From: Aldehydirespirator sp028819505
Lineage (GTDB): Bacteria; Actinomycetota; Acidimicrobiia; Acidimicrobiales; Aldehydirespiratoraceae
Length of the DNA stretch: 64,000 nt
Reading direction: 5' to 3'
Assembly (NCBI GenBank): GCA_965207755.1
Contig: OZ242297.1
Coordinates: 1,736,001 to 1,800,000, forward strand
Shown: in pieces, positions 25,556 through 34,018 of the stretch
How the letters are laid out: the number at the start of each line of letters is the position of its first letter
Position numbering within the stretch: the first letter of the stretch is position 1
Position numbers and translations under genes: made by a program
Notes under the pieces: generated by a model
Told to the model about the DNA's origin: nothing
Database searches by the model: none
What the model saw: only the letters and a program-made list of their open reading frames with translations

Positions 25556-26335
25556 TCAGAGAATCTGGGAGAGGAACAGCTTGGTCCGTTCCTCCTGGGG
25601 GTTGGTGAAGAAGTGCTCCGGGGTGCCGGTCTCGACGATCTGGCCGTCCTCCATGAAGATCACCCGGTCGGCGACCTCGCGGGCGAAGCCCATCTCGTGG
25701 GTCACCACCATCATGGTCATTCCCGACAGGGCCAGTTCCTTCATCACGTCGAGGACCTCCTTGATCATCTCGGGATCCAGCGCCGAGGTGGGCTCGTCGA
25801 AGAGCATGATCCTGGGCTCCATGGCCAGCGCCCGGGCGATGGCCACCCGCTGCTGCTGGCCGCCTGAGAGCTGGCCCGGGTACTTCTCGGCCTGCTCGGG
25901 TATGCCGACCCGCTCCAGCAGCGAGCGGGCCAGCTCCTCGGCCTCGGCCTTGGGCTTCTTGCGGACCCAGATCGGCGCCAGCGTGATGTTGTCGAGCACG
26001 GTGAGGTGCGGGAACAGGTTGAACTGCTGGAACACCATGCCGACCTCTGAGCGGATCTTCTCGATGTTGCGCAGGTCGTTGGTGAGCTCCACGCCGTCGA
26101 CGAGGATGCGCCCCTCCTGGTGGACCTCGAGGCGGTTGATGCAGCGGATCCAGGTGGACTTTCCCGAGCCGGACGGGCCGAGCACCACAACGACCTCGCG
26201 CTCCTTGATGACGGCGGTGATCTGATCCAGGGCCTGGAAGTCCCCGAACCACTTGTTCAGCCCCTCGCACACGATCATGTCGTCGCGGGCGGCGAGCTCC
26301 TCGGTCAAGGCGGTGGTGGCGTCACTGACACTCAT
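25556..26335 (-). CDS. aapP: Polar amino-acid ABC transporter ATP-binding protein
   Basis: The 259-residue ABC ATPase has Walker A (VLGPSGSGKSTWIRCINRLE), Q-loop (MVFQQFNLFPHLTVL), signature (YPGQLSGGQQQRVAIARALA), Walker B (IMLFDEPTSALDPEM) and the H-loop (VVTHEMGFAREV), closest to the GlnQ/AapP amino-acid importers. It powers uptake with the two permeases and binding protein encoded just upstream. It starts at an ATG that overlaps the stop of a short leader frame and is the last gene of the transporter operon, ending 42 bp before dop. Confidence 0.93.
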   Translation of the reverse strand: MSVSDATTALTEELAARDDMIVCEGLNKWFGDFQALDQITAVIKEREVVVVLGPSGSGKSTWIRCINRLEVHQEGRILVDGVELTNDLRNIEKIRSEVGMVFQQFNLFPHLTVLDNITLAPIWVRKKPKAEAEELARSLLERVGIPEQAEKYPGQLSGGQQQRVAIARALAMEPRIMLFDEPTSALDPEMIKEVLDVMKELALSGMTMMVVTHEMGFAREVADRVIFMEDGQIVETGTPEHFFTNPQEERTKLFLSQIL

Positions 26336-26373
26336 CGTGCTGTCCCCCTTGCGGCTGCGTCACTGAGACTCAT
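26332..26373 (-). CDS. 13-residue leader frame before aapP
   Basis: A 14-codon frame (MSLSDAAARGTAR, stop) has its own GGGAGGAAG ribosome-binding stretch and overlaps the aapP ATG as ATGA. Its first five codons almost duplicate those of aapP (MSVSDA), so the 5' end of the gene appears to have been tandemly duplicated. It may couple translation; it may equally be a duplication scar. Confidence 0.5.
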   Translation of the reverse strand: MSLSDAAARGTAR

Positions 26374-26415
26374 AACTTCCTCCCCCTGCAGTGTGTGTGC
26401 GGACGGTCGGCACGG

Positions 26416-28563
26416 CTAGCGCTCGCCCACTCCCAGCCGCTTCTCGAGGCGCTGGCTGTGCTTGGACATGTTGTAGGCGAATATCCAGTAGATGAACGAC
26501 ACGAACAGCAGCCCCTCGCGCTTGACTCCGAGGAACTCCGACTGGGCGGAGATGACCTTGTCGGCGATGAACAGGAAGTCGAAGATGCCTACGACGGCCA
26601 GCAGCGAGGTCTCCTTGAACGTGGCGATGACCTGGCCGACCAGCGGCGGTATCGACACCCGCAGCGCTTGGGGCAGCACGATGAACAGGGTGCGCTGCAC
26701 CGTGGTGAACCCGACCGCGTCGGAGGCCTCGTACTGGCCGCGGCGAACGGCTTGGAGCCCGCCGCGAATGTTCTCGGCGAGGTAGGCGGCCGAGAACAGC
26801 GCGAAGCCGACGGTGGCCCCGGCAATGTCCACCAGGGACATGTTCTGGGGGAGGAACAGGTTGAAGATCACGTTGAAGAAGAACAGCAGCGTGATCAGCG
26901 GCACGCCCCGGAACACCTCTATGTAGACGGTGGACAGGACCCTGAAGATCGGCAGTTTGGACGTGCGGGCCAACGCCAGCAGCACGCCCATCGGGAACGC
27001 CAGCAGCAGCGTGAAGGTGGACACTATGAGCGTGATGCTGAAGCCGCCGACGAGGGCGTCGGTGGGGGTCTTGACGGTGGAGGGGGAGTTGACCAGCGTG
27101 ACCAGCCAGTGGAACACGGCCATCAGCGCCACCCAGGCGGCCACCAGCCTCATCCGCTGGGTGCGGTCGCCGGCGAAGTTGTGGGCCAGCAGGGCGATGA
27201 CCGCCAGCAGAAGGAAGCTGATCCGGGCCTTCTGGAGCATCGGGTACCACCCGAAGAAGGCGGCCACCCAGTTGAGCGCGGCCACTCCGACCAGCACCAC
27301 CGCCATGATCCTTCCCGCCTCCCCGACGCGGGGATGGGCCAGGAACCAGATCGCGAGGCCGCCGAAGGCGGCGAAGAACAGCGCCATGGGGATGTCGGTG
27401 GTCAGCACGTGGTCCCAGTCGAGGTCGGGATCGCGCAGCACCGCCCAGTACAGGACGAAGGGGGTCAGCAGCCACAGCAAGTTCAGCGGCAGACGCAGCC
27501 TCGGGCCCGCACGCGCGGTCCTGAGCGACCGCCCCAGCATGTAGGCGCCGACCAGCAGGATCCACATGACCGTCCACGGCAGCTTCGTGGTCATCGCCAC
27601 CGTGCTGCCGGGCTCGGATATGAACTCGCCCTCCAGGAAGGCGTAGTGCCCCCACGGGTAGACCCAGCCCGACAGCACCGCCATCCCGGCGACCACGAAG
27701 AAGACGTGCATGGCCGGCACGAACGTGTTGCGCCGGCGGGAGTCGCCCAGCCCGAACCACGCCGCCGCGCCCGCACCGGCCAGCAGGACCGCGGCCAGCC
27801 ACCACCAGGCCCGGTCCGACATGGCTTCGGAGAACGGCTCCCGGACGACCTCGCCGGCTGCGTACTGCTCCACGATCAGCACCCCGATGCTCGCCAGCAC
27901 GAGCACGCCGTGAGCGACCCTCGGCCCCGGCCCGCCCTGCAGGTAGGTGCCCTGGAGGTGGAACCACCCCGCCAGGGCGACGTTGGCCAGCACGAGCACG
28001 CCGAGCACCGTCAAGGCGTTGGCGTCCAGCCAGCCGACGAAGGAGTCGCCGGCCGCCCCGGCGGCGTCGCGGTGCAGGACTGCGCCCTCGTCGCCGACGA
28101 CCGCCGAGGGCTCGCGCAGCAGGATCCCCAGCGCGATCAGGGCGCCTGAGCCCATGAGGTTCATCGACAGCTTCTTCAACGAGATGCCTCGGCCGGTCTT
28201 GGCCAGCAGACCTATCGACAAGCCTGAGAGCACTGCGATGGCGCCGACGCAGACCCAGATGCGGACGTACTGCTCCTGGGGGTAGGCGTGGGTGAACAGG
28301 AACCGCATGTTGGTCTTCACGGCCCGCCAGGTCCGCTCCTCGCTGAACGTGAAGTTGAGCAGGCCCCGCACCGCCAGAAGCACCAGCAGCGTGAAGACGA
28401 CGGTGAGCACCGAGTTGACCGCGGAGGAGAACAGGTTCCTGCTCAGCCACTCCCCCGCCGACAGGCTCGGCTCCTCCGGCTTCTGGGCGGGCTCGCGCTC
28501 GTCCGCCCACGCCTCCGCGGGGGCTGCGGCCGTCACGGCGCCCTCGCCCATCGGCATTGTCAT
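26416..28563 (-). CDS. aapM: Amino-acid ABC transporter permease, AapM-like
   Basis: This inner-membrane permease carries the amino-acid permease domain in its C-terminal third (VSTFTLLLAFPMGVLLALAR, the EAA-type loop EVFRGVPLITLLFFFN, AYLAENIRGGLQAVRRGQYE). It is 715 residues, far longer than the usual ~380 of AapM, because the N-terminal half holds about ten extra membrane helices. Its start is 1 bp after the aapQ stop, so the permeases are tightly coupled. Substrate is probably polar or general L-amino acids. Confidence 0.87.
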   Translation of the reverse strand: MTMPMGEGAVTAAAPAEAWADEREPAQKPEEPSLSAGEWLSRNLFSSAVNSVLTVVFTLLVLLAVRGLLNFTFSEERTWRAVKTNMRFLFTHAYPQEQYVRIWVCVGAIAVLSGLSIGLLAKTGRGISLKKLSMNLMGSGALIALGILLREPSAVVGDEGAVLHRDAAGAAGDSFVGWLDANALTVLGVLVLANVALAGWFHLQGTYLQGGPGPRVAHGVLVLASIGVLIVEQYAAGEVVREPFSEAMSDRAWWWLAAVLLAGAGAAAWFGLGDSRRRNTFVPAMHVFFVVAGMAVLSGWVYPWGHYAFLEGEFISEPGSTVAMTTKLPWTVMWILLVGAYMLGRSLRTARAGPRLRLPLNLLWLLTPFVLYWAVLRDPDLDWDHVLTTDIPMALFFAAFGGLAIWFLAHPRVGEAGRIMAVVLVGVAALNWVAAFFGWYPMLQKARISFLLLAVIALLAHNFAGDRTQRMRLVAAWVALMAVFHWLVTLVNSPSTVKTPTDALVGGFSITLIVSTFTLLLAFPMGVLLALARTSKLPIFRVLSTVYIEVFRGVPLITLLFFFNVIFNLFLPQNMSLVDIAGATVGFALFSAAYLAENIRGGLQAVRRGQYEASDAVGFTTVQRTLFIVLPQALRVSIPPLVGQVIATFKETSLLAVVGIFDFLFIADKVISAQSEFLGVKREGLLFVSFIYWIFAYNMSKHSQRLEKRLGVGER

Positions 28564-28564
28564 C

Positions 28565-30100
28565 TCAACGCTCCACGATCTTCATGCGGACGTTGAAGAA
28601 GTTGACGATCACCGAGATCGTCAACGAGCAGGCCAGGTAGAACAGCATCCACAGCGAGATCACCTCGAGCGTCTTGCCGGTCTGGTTGTAGACGATCTCG
28701 CCCACTTGGACGAAGTCGCTGTAGCCCACCGCGATGGCCAGGGAGGTGTTCTTGGTGAGGTTCAGGTACTGGTTGCCCAGCGGCGGGAGGATCACCCGGA
28801 AGGCCTGGGGGAGGACGACCCGGCGCAGCATCGTCGACCGCCGCAGGCCGACCGCCAGTGCGGCCTCGGTCTGGCCCTTGGGCACGGCCAGGATCCCGCC
28901 CCTCACGATCTCGGCGATGAACGACGCGGTGTACAGCACCACGCCGAAGAACACCGCGGTGCCGCCCTGGGTGAGGCTCAGCCCGGCCGGACCGTAGTTG
29001 GGGAAATTGCCGACCTGCTCGATGTCGGGCCGCTTGACGTCGACGGGCCTTCCGGTGCGGCCGTCCCCGAACTTGTCGGCGATCACCTCGAGCAGGTCGG
29101 TGCCGGAGTTGATGATCCAACTCGACAGGCCGGGCCAGCCCACCAGAACGAAGGCGATCACCGCCAGCGCGCCCACCGCGGCGAAGACGATGCGGAACTT
29201 GTCGTCGTCGGTGAGCTTCATGAGCCCCGCCGGCGTGCGGAGCCGGGCCAGGAAGCGGCGTATCCACCAGGCGGCCGCGGCCAGCGCCGCCAGCGACAGC
29301 GCCGCCTGCACGATCACCGGCGTCAACCTGGAGTAGCCGCCGCCGATGAAGTCGAAGACGGCGCCGACCCATCCGAAGACCGGATGGGCGAACCAGCCCA
29401 CCGCTCCGAACACGGCCATCACCGCCACGAGACTGGCCACCGGGTAGGTGTCCTGACCGGTGGCATCGTGGCGCTGCTCCTGGCGGCGCTTGACGTAGGC
29501 GCCGACCAGCCAGCCCGCGCCGAGGAAGATGAGCCACTGGTAGAAGCCGTCGTCGATGTGTACCCGCGGCACGGACACGCCCTTGTTGGACAGGTGCAGG
29601 AGGCCGTTGACGGGCCCCTGGTCCAACTCCAGGTTGGGCAGGGTCGCCACTAGCGCCCAGATGAAGACGATCTGCACCAGCAGCGGGATGTTGCGCATCG
29701 TCTCGATGAAGACGCTGCACATGCGGCTGACGATCCAGTTGCTCGACAGCCGCCCCACCCCGACCAGCACCCCGAGGACGGTGGCCGCGATTATCCCGCC
29801 CACGGCGATGCGTATGGTGTTGACCGCGCCGGCCCACAGCGCCCGGCCGGCGGTGTCGGGATCGGTGTCGATGCCCTCCCGGAGGTCGCTTCCGAGGCCG
29901 ATGCCCAGGAAGTCGTACCTGATCTCGATCCCCTGGCGGTCTAGGTTCTCGAGCGCCTGCGTGGTCAGGAAGAACAGCCCGAACACGACCAGCGCCAGCG
30001 CGGCCACCTGGGCCAGCCACTTGACGACGGTGGCGTCGCGGTAGAAGGGAGGTCGCTCGGACTGGTTCGCGGCCAGGGTGGCTTGGTCTGTGTTGGACAC
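28565..30100 (-). CDS. aapQ: Amino-acid ABC transporter permease, AapQ-like
   Basis: This partner permease has the N-terminal permease half (NTIRIAVGGIIAATVLGVLV, ETMRNIPLLVQIVFIWALV) and the C-terminal EAA loop (IVRGGILAVPKGQTEAALAV, QAFRVILPPLGNQYLNLTKN). Between them lies a long insert of extra helices and a soluble loop (LMKLTDDDKFRIVFAAVGAL), giving 511 residues versus about 400 in AapQ. The start is GTG at 30100. The gene follows the binding-protein gene, with a strong palindrome between them. Confidence 0.88.
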   Translation of the reverse strand: MSNTDQATLAANQSERPPFYRDATVVKWLAQVAALALVVFGLFFLTTQALENLDRQGIEIRYDFLGIGLGSDLREGIDTDPDTAGRALWAGAVNTIRIAVGGIIAATVLGVLVGVGRLSSNWIVSRMCSVFIETMRNIPLLVQIVFIWALVATLPNLELDQGPVNGLLHLSNKGVSVPRVHIDDGFYQWLIFLGAGWLVGAYVKRRQEQRHDATGQDTYPVASLVAVMAVFGAVGWFAHPVFGWVGAVFDFIGGGYSRLTPVIVQAALSLAALAAAAWWIRRFLARLRTPAGLMKLTDDDKFRIVFAAVGALAVIAFVLVGWPGLSSWIINSGTDLLEVIADKFGDGRTGRPVDVKRPDIEQVGNFPNYGPAGLSLTQGGTAVFFGVVLYTASFIAEIVRGGILAVPKGQTEAALAVGLRRSTMLRRVVLPQAFRVILPPLGNQYLNLTKNTSLAIAVGYSDFVQVGEIVYNQTGKTLEVISLWMLFYLACSLTISVIVNFFNVRMKIVER

Positions 30101-30155
30101 GCCGGGGCGCCTCCGGGGCGGTGGGGTCGCGGGCTTCGGCTATGGAAGCGGCAAC

Positions 30156-30185
30156 GGGGGTCCGGGACAGCTGTCCCGGACCCCC
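30156..30185. terminator. 30-base perfect palindrome between aapJ and aapQ
   Basis: GGGGGTCCGGGACAG and CTGTCCCGGACCCCC meet without a loop, giving a 15-bp perfect palindrome. Placed after the binding-protein gene and before the permeases, it probably ends or attenuates part of the transcripts or protects the 3' end of the aapJ mRNA, giving more binding protein than permease. Confidence 0.65.
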
Positions 30186-30236
30186 GCAAGCCTAGACGAG
30201 TATGTCCTTCAGGTGAGGTCTCTCGATGCCGTCGCC

Positions 30237-31418
30237 TTACCGGGCCGGCGGTGCGTAGATCAGGCCGCCGTCGAGCCAGCCGGCGTTGGCCGAGCCCTCG
30301 CGGGTCAGCCCGACCGGGTTCAAGTGGCGGGAGTAGATCTCGTCGTAGTTCCCGACCTGGGCGATCACCTGGTAGAAGGCGTCGGGGGCCAGGCCCATGT
30401 TGGACTGCTGCTCGTCGTCGGCTGCGCCCAGCAGGCGGGCCGCCTCGGCATCGGGCGGGCTGGTCGCCATGTCGGCGACGTTGTCGGAGGTGATGCCCTT
30501 CTCATCGGCGATGATCGTGGCGTACACCGTCCAGTTCACCACGTCGGCGAAGCGGGACTGGTTCTGGCCGTAGGTCGGGCCCAGAGGCTCCTTCGAGATC
30601 GGCGTGGCCGGGAAGATCACCCAGTTCTCGCCCTCCGGCTGCTGGTTGGCCTTGCGGCCGACCAGGGCCGAGCCGTCGGTGGTGATCACGTCGCAGGCGC
30701 CCTGGATGAAGTTCTGGGTGACCTGATCGAAGTCCTGGTACGTGGTGAGCTGGATGTTGATCCCGGCCGCTTCGGCGGCGTCGGCGATGTTCTGCTCGGT
30801 GGTGGTGCCGGCGTTGGTGCACACGACCGCTCCCGCGATGTCGGACACCTGCGACGCCCCCGAGAAACCGGCGGACTCGCGGGCCATGAGCTGCTGGCCG
30901 TCGTAGTAGGTGGTCGGGCCGAAGTCCATGCCGACCTCGGTGTCGCGGCTCTGGGTCCAGGTGGTGTTGCGCATCAGCACGTCGACGTCGCCCGTCTGCA
31001 CCGCGGTGAACCGCTCAGCCGCGGTCAGGGGCGTGAAGACGACCGCATCGGCGTCGCCGAACAGCGCCGCGGCCACCGCCCGGCAGTAGTCGGCGTCGAA
31101 GCCGGTCTGGGAGCCGTCGGGCTGGGTCTCCGAGAACGCCACCGCGGATCCCGAGACGCCGCAGTGCAACTCGCCGCGGTCCAGGATCGACTGGAGCAGG
31201 TCCCCGTCCTGGGTGGCCTCGACGACATCGGCCACCGTGGTGGTGGTGTCGGCAGGCTCGGCGTCGTCGGCAGCCGGGGCCGCCGTCTCAGTAGTCGCCG
31301 TCTCAGCGGGCGCCGTCACCTCCGTCTCGCCTTCGTCGTCGCCGCATGACGCGGCGATCAAGGTCACGGCGAACAGCACGGCAAGCGCGCGCCATGGCAG
31401 TGCTTTGTTGTTGGTCAC
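30237..31418 (-). CDS. aapJ: Amino-acid ABC transporter substrate-binding lipoprotein, AapJ-like
   Basis: The 393-residue product has a lipoprotein signal ending in the lipobox LIAASC (Cys25), a Thr/Ala/Glu-rich linker, then a family-3 solute-binding fold (LQSILDRGELHCGVSGSAVA, TGFDADYCRAVAAALFGDAD, DVDVLMRNTTWTQSRDTEVG, FIQGACDVITTDGSALVGRK). It would sit on the outer face of the membrane and deliver amino acids to the AapQM permease. It is the first gene of the four-gene operon and starts with GTG. The long linker explains the excess over the ~340 residues usual for AapJ. Confidence 0.9.
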   Translation of the reverse strand: MTNNKALPWRALAVLFAVTLIAASCGDDEGETEVTAPAETATTETAAPAADDAEPADTTTTVADVVEATQDGDLLQSILDRGELHCGVSGSAVAFSETQPDGSQTGFDADYCRAVAAALFGDADAVVFTPLTAAERFTAVQTGDVDVLMRNTTWTQSRDTEVGMDFGPTTYYDGQQLMARESAGFSGASQVSDIAGAVVCTNAGTTTEQNIADAAEAAGINIQLTTYQDFDQVTQNFIQGACDVITTDGSALVGRKANQQPEGENWVIFPATPISKEPLGPTYGQNQSRFADVVNWTVYATIIADEKGITSDNVADMATSPPDAEAARLLGAADDEQQSNMGLAPDAFYQVIAQVGNYDEIYSRHLNPVGLTREGSANAGWLDGGLIYAPPAR

Positions 31419-31546
31419 TGGTTCCCTCCGTGGGCTGGTTTGTCAATGACGCAGACACCGTATTGGCCGGGAGCGCATGTTTCAAGCCTCCATCGGGAAT
31501 CTCGCCGCCCGCTGTCGGCGCCGACCCGCGAGGCCGAGCGGCACGG

Positions 31547-31642
31547 CGGCCATCCCCCGCGGGTACTGGCCGGTCCGCACCGGCGGCGACTCGGCGACCG
31601 CCGGCCCGCGCCATCCCCTACAGGTACTGGCCGGTCTGCACC
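31547..31642. repeat. Two diverged copies of the arc 3' end
   Basis: A ~32-base sequence covering the arc stop (CCATCCCCTACAGGTACTGG onward, 31611-31642) recurs at 31550-31582 with four transitions. The second copy would encode PVRTGQYPRG, lacking the stop. It is a short tandem duplication just downstream of arc on the minus strand. Confidence 0.7.
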
Positions 31643-33372
31643 CTCTCGATGGAACGGCCGCCGGATGCGACGTCCTCCTCGTCGCTGGACACGAGGGTGC
31701 GCACGAACACGATGCGCTCGCCCTTCTTGCCCGATATCCGGGCCCAGTCGTCGGGGTTCGTGGTGTTGGGCAGGTCCTCGTGCTCCTTGAACTCCTGGCG
31801 CACGGAGGCGAGCAGGTCGGCGGTCACGATGCCGCGGGCGCCGCCGGCGATCTCCCGCTTGATGGCCAGCTTCTTGGCCCGCCGGACCACGTTCTCGATC
31901 ATCGCCCCCGAGGCGAAGTCCCGGTAGTACATGACCTCCTTGTCGCCGTTCTGGTAGGTGACCTCCAGGAAGCGGTTGGGGTCCGCGGGCCGGTACATGT
32001 CCTCGACGGTCTGCTCGACCATGCCCCGCACCGCCTTGTCGGGGTCGCCCCCGCCGACGGTGTCGACCATCTCGGCCGCGATCGGCAGGCTCGGGACCAG
32101 GTAGCGGGCGAAGATGGAGGCGGCCGCCTCGGCGTCGGGCCGCTCGATCTTGATCTTCACGTCGAGGCGGCCGGGGCGCAGGATGGCCGGGTCGATGAGG
32201 TCCTCGCGGTTGGACGCCCCGATCACGATGACGTTGCGCAGGGCCTCGACGCCGTCGATCTCGGCTAGGAGCTGGGGCACGATGGTCGACTCGATGTCCG
32301 AGCTGATCCCCGAGCCCCGGGTGCGGAACAGCGACTCCATCTCGTCGAAGAAGACGATGACGGGCCAGCCCTGCTCGCTCTTCTCCCGGGCTCGCTGGAA
32401 CACCAGGCGGATCTGCCGCTCGGTCTCGCCCACGTACTTGTTGAGCAGCTCCGGACCCTTGATGTTCAGGAAGAAGCTGCGGGCCCGGGCATCGCCCGAC
32501 AGCTCCGACACCTTGCCGGCCAAGCTGTTGGCCACGGCCTTGGCGATGAGGGTCTTGCCGCACCCGGGGGGTCCGTAGAGCAGCACGCCCTTGGGCGCCG
32601 GCAGGTCGTACTCGGCGAACAGGGTGTGGTGTACGAACGGCAGTTCCACCGCGTCGGTGATCTGCTCGATCTGGGCGTCGAGGCCGCCGACGTCTTCGTA
32701 GCAGGTGTCGGGCACCTCCTCCAGGATGAGGTCCTCCACCTCGGGGCGGGGCAGGCGCTCGATGACGAGATCGCCCGAGGCGTCGATGAGCACGTTGTCG
32801 CCGCTGCGGACCGGCTCGGCCGAGACCACCGCGCTGAGCTCGACGACCCGCTCCTCGTCGGCGCGGCCCAGCACCACGGCCCGGTCGCCGCCCGGCAGCA
32901 GCTCCTTGACGGTGGCCACCTCCCCGGTGCGGTCCGGTCGGCGGGCCAGCACCACGCTGAACGATTCGTTGAGCGCGACCTCCTCGCCGGCGGAGAGGTC
33001 GTCAGCGAGGTCGGGATGGACCGCGACCCGCATCTTGCGGCCCCCGGCCCGCACGTCCACGGTGCCGTCGTCGTTGCATCCGAGCACGGTGCCGTAGCCG
33101 CTGGGCGGCTGGGTGAGCTTCTCGACCTCCTCGCGCAGCGAGCCGATGTGCTCGCGCGCGTCCCGGAGCATGGTGGTGAGCCGCTCGTTCTGCGACACGG
33201 CCTGGGTGAGGCGACCCTTGGTGTCGGCCAGCCGCTCCTCGAGCATCCGCACCCGCTTGGGCGCGTCGTGCAGGCGCCGCCGCAGCGAGGCGACCTCGCC
33301 CTCCAACTCGGACACCAACTGGCGCAGGCGCTCGAGGTCGCGTGCTGAGTCGCCGGTGCCGGCATCGCTCAC
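31618..33372 (-). CDS. arc: Proteasome-associated ATPase Arc/Mpa
   Basis: Arc forms the hexameric ring that binds pupylated proteins, unfolds them and feeds them to PrcAB. The product has an N-terminal coiled coil (residues ~10-80) that binds Pup, tandem OB domains (YGTVLGCNDDGTVDVRAGGR), and an AAA module with Walker A GPPGCGKTLIAKA near residue 266, VIVFFDEMESLF, ASNREDLIDPAILRPGR. The C-terminus ends GQYL, the gate-opening motif inserted into PrcA pockets. I chose the GTG at 33372, seven bases after GGAGG; 584 residues is close to mycobacterial Mpa. Confidence 0.96.
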   Translation of the reverse strand: MSDAGTGDSARDLERLRQLVSELEGEVASLRRRLHDAPKRVRMLEERLADTKGRLTQAVSQNERLTTMLRDAREHIGSLREEVEKLTQPPSGYGTVLGCNDDGTVDVRAGGRKMRVAVHPDLADDLSAGEEVALNESFSVVLARRPDRTGEVATVKELLPGGDRAVVLGRADEERVVELSAVVSAEPVRSGDNVLIDASGDLVIERLPRPEVEDLILEEVPDTCYEDVGGLDAQIEQITDAVELPFVHHTLFAEYDLPAPKGVLLYGPPGCGKTLIAKAVANSLAGKVSELSGDARARSFFLNIKGPELLNKYVGETERQIRLVFQRAREKSEQGWPVIVFFDEMESLFRTRGSGISSDIESTIVPQLLAEIDGVEALRNVIVIGASNREDLIDPAILRPGRLDVKIKIERPDAEAAASIFARYLVPSLPIAAEMVDTVGGGDPDKAVRGMVEQTVEDMYRPADPNRFLEVTYQNGDKEVMYYRDFASGAMIENVVRRAKKLAIKREIAGGARGIVTADLLASVRQEFKEHEDLPNTTNPDDWARISGKKGERIVFVRTLVSSDEEDVASGGRSIERVQTGQYL

Positions 33373-33650
33373 GGCCCACCTCCTGCCCTGTCTCGTCGGC
33401 TGCGGCAAGACGACACCCTAGACGGCACCCGGCGCCCAGCGGCACCATCACGTCCGGCGAGGCATCCGGGCGGCTCTGCGGCGAGGCGCCGGCGCCCGGG
33501 TGCCGGCACTGGCAGTCACGAGGTTTGGCATCGGCAGCAACGGGTTGGTAGCTTGGGCCTCCCGCCCCGCTATGCTGAGACCGTTGCCGCGAGTCGCGGG
33601 CGCTCCGGCCCCAACCACCAGTCCCGCTGAAGAGAGGTTCCTCCAAGGAC

Positions 33651-33884
33651 ATGAAGGTCTGGATTGATCAGGACTTGTGCACGGGCGACGGGTTGTGCGA
33701 GGAGATCGCCCCCGACGTCTTCACCCTCCTCGACGACGGGCTCGCGTACGTAGTGGAAGACGGCAACGTCTTCTCCGATCCCGGCGGGCCGGACGGGCTC
33801 GCCGCGGTGCCCGCCGGCCAGGAGGAGGCCGTGATCGAGTCGGCCGAGGAATGCCCCGGGGAGTGCATCTTCATCGAGGTGTGA
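33651..33884 (+). CDS. Small ferredoxin with one Fe-S cluster
   Basis: The 77-residue acidic protein has C10-x2-D13-x2-C16 followed by APDVF, and C68-P-G-E-C72 near the end, the pattern of single-cluster [3Fe-4S] or Asp-ligated [4Fe-4S] ferredoxins that pass electrons to cytochromes P450 and similar enzymes. AAGGA lies close upstream of the ATG. It is divergent from arc, a neighbour with no obvious functional link, and no P450 gene is present in the window. Confidence 0.88.
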   Translation: MKVWIDQDLCTGDGLCEEIAPDVFTLLDDGLAYVVEDGNVFSDPGGPDGLAAVPAGQEEAVIESAEECPGECIFIEV

Positions 33885-33896
33885 CAGGCCGGTCCT

Positions 33897-33913
33897 CGCG
33901 CTGATCCAGCGCG
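33897..33913 (+). terminator. Hairpin after the ferredoxin gene
   Basis: CGCGCTG and CAGCGCG form a perfect 7-bp stem with an ATC loop, 12 bases after the ferredoxin stop. No T-run follows. It could end ferredoxin transcription before the convergent protease gene. Confidence 0.45.
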
Positions 33914-34018
33914 GGCCGACCGCCGGCCCCGAGCCGAAGGACCTCGAATGGCGGAGGCACCGCTGCGTGCCCTTCCGGCAACAAGCAGGAGATCGATGCG
34001 GTCCCATGGGCGTGGCTC

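Noticed and set aside
24068..25867. A 599-codon plus-strand frame opposite dop and aapP
   Set aside because: It has no recognisable domain, whereas Dop and AapP motifs are complete on the minus strand.
26395..28149. A 584-codon plus-strand frame opposite aapM
   Set aside because: It is His/Gln/Arg-rich without motifs and mirrors the hydrophobic permease, whose signatures are clear.
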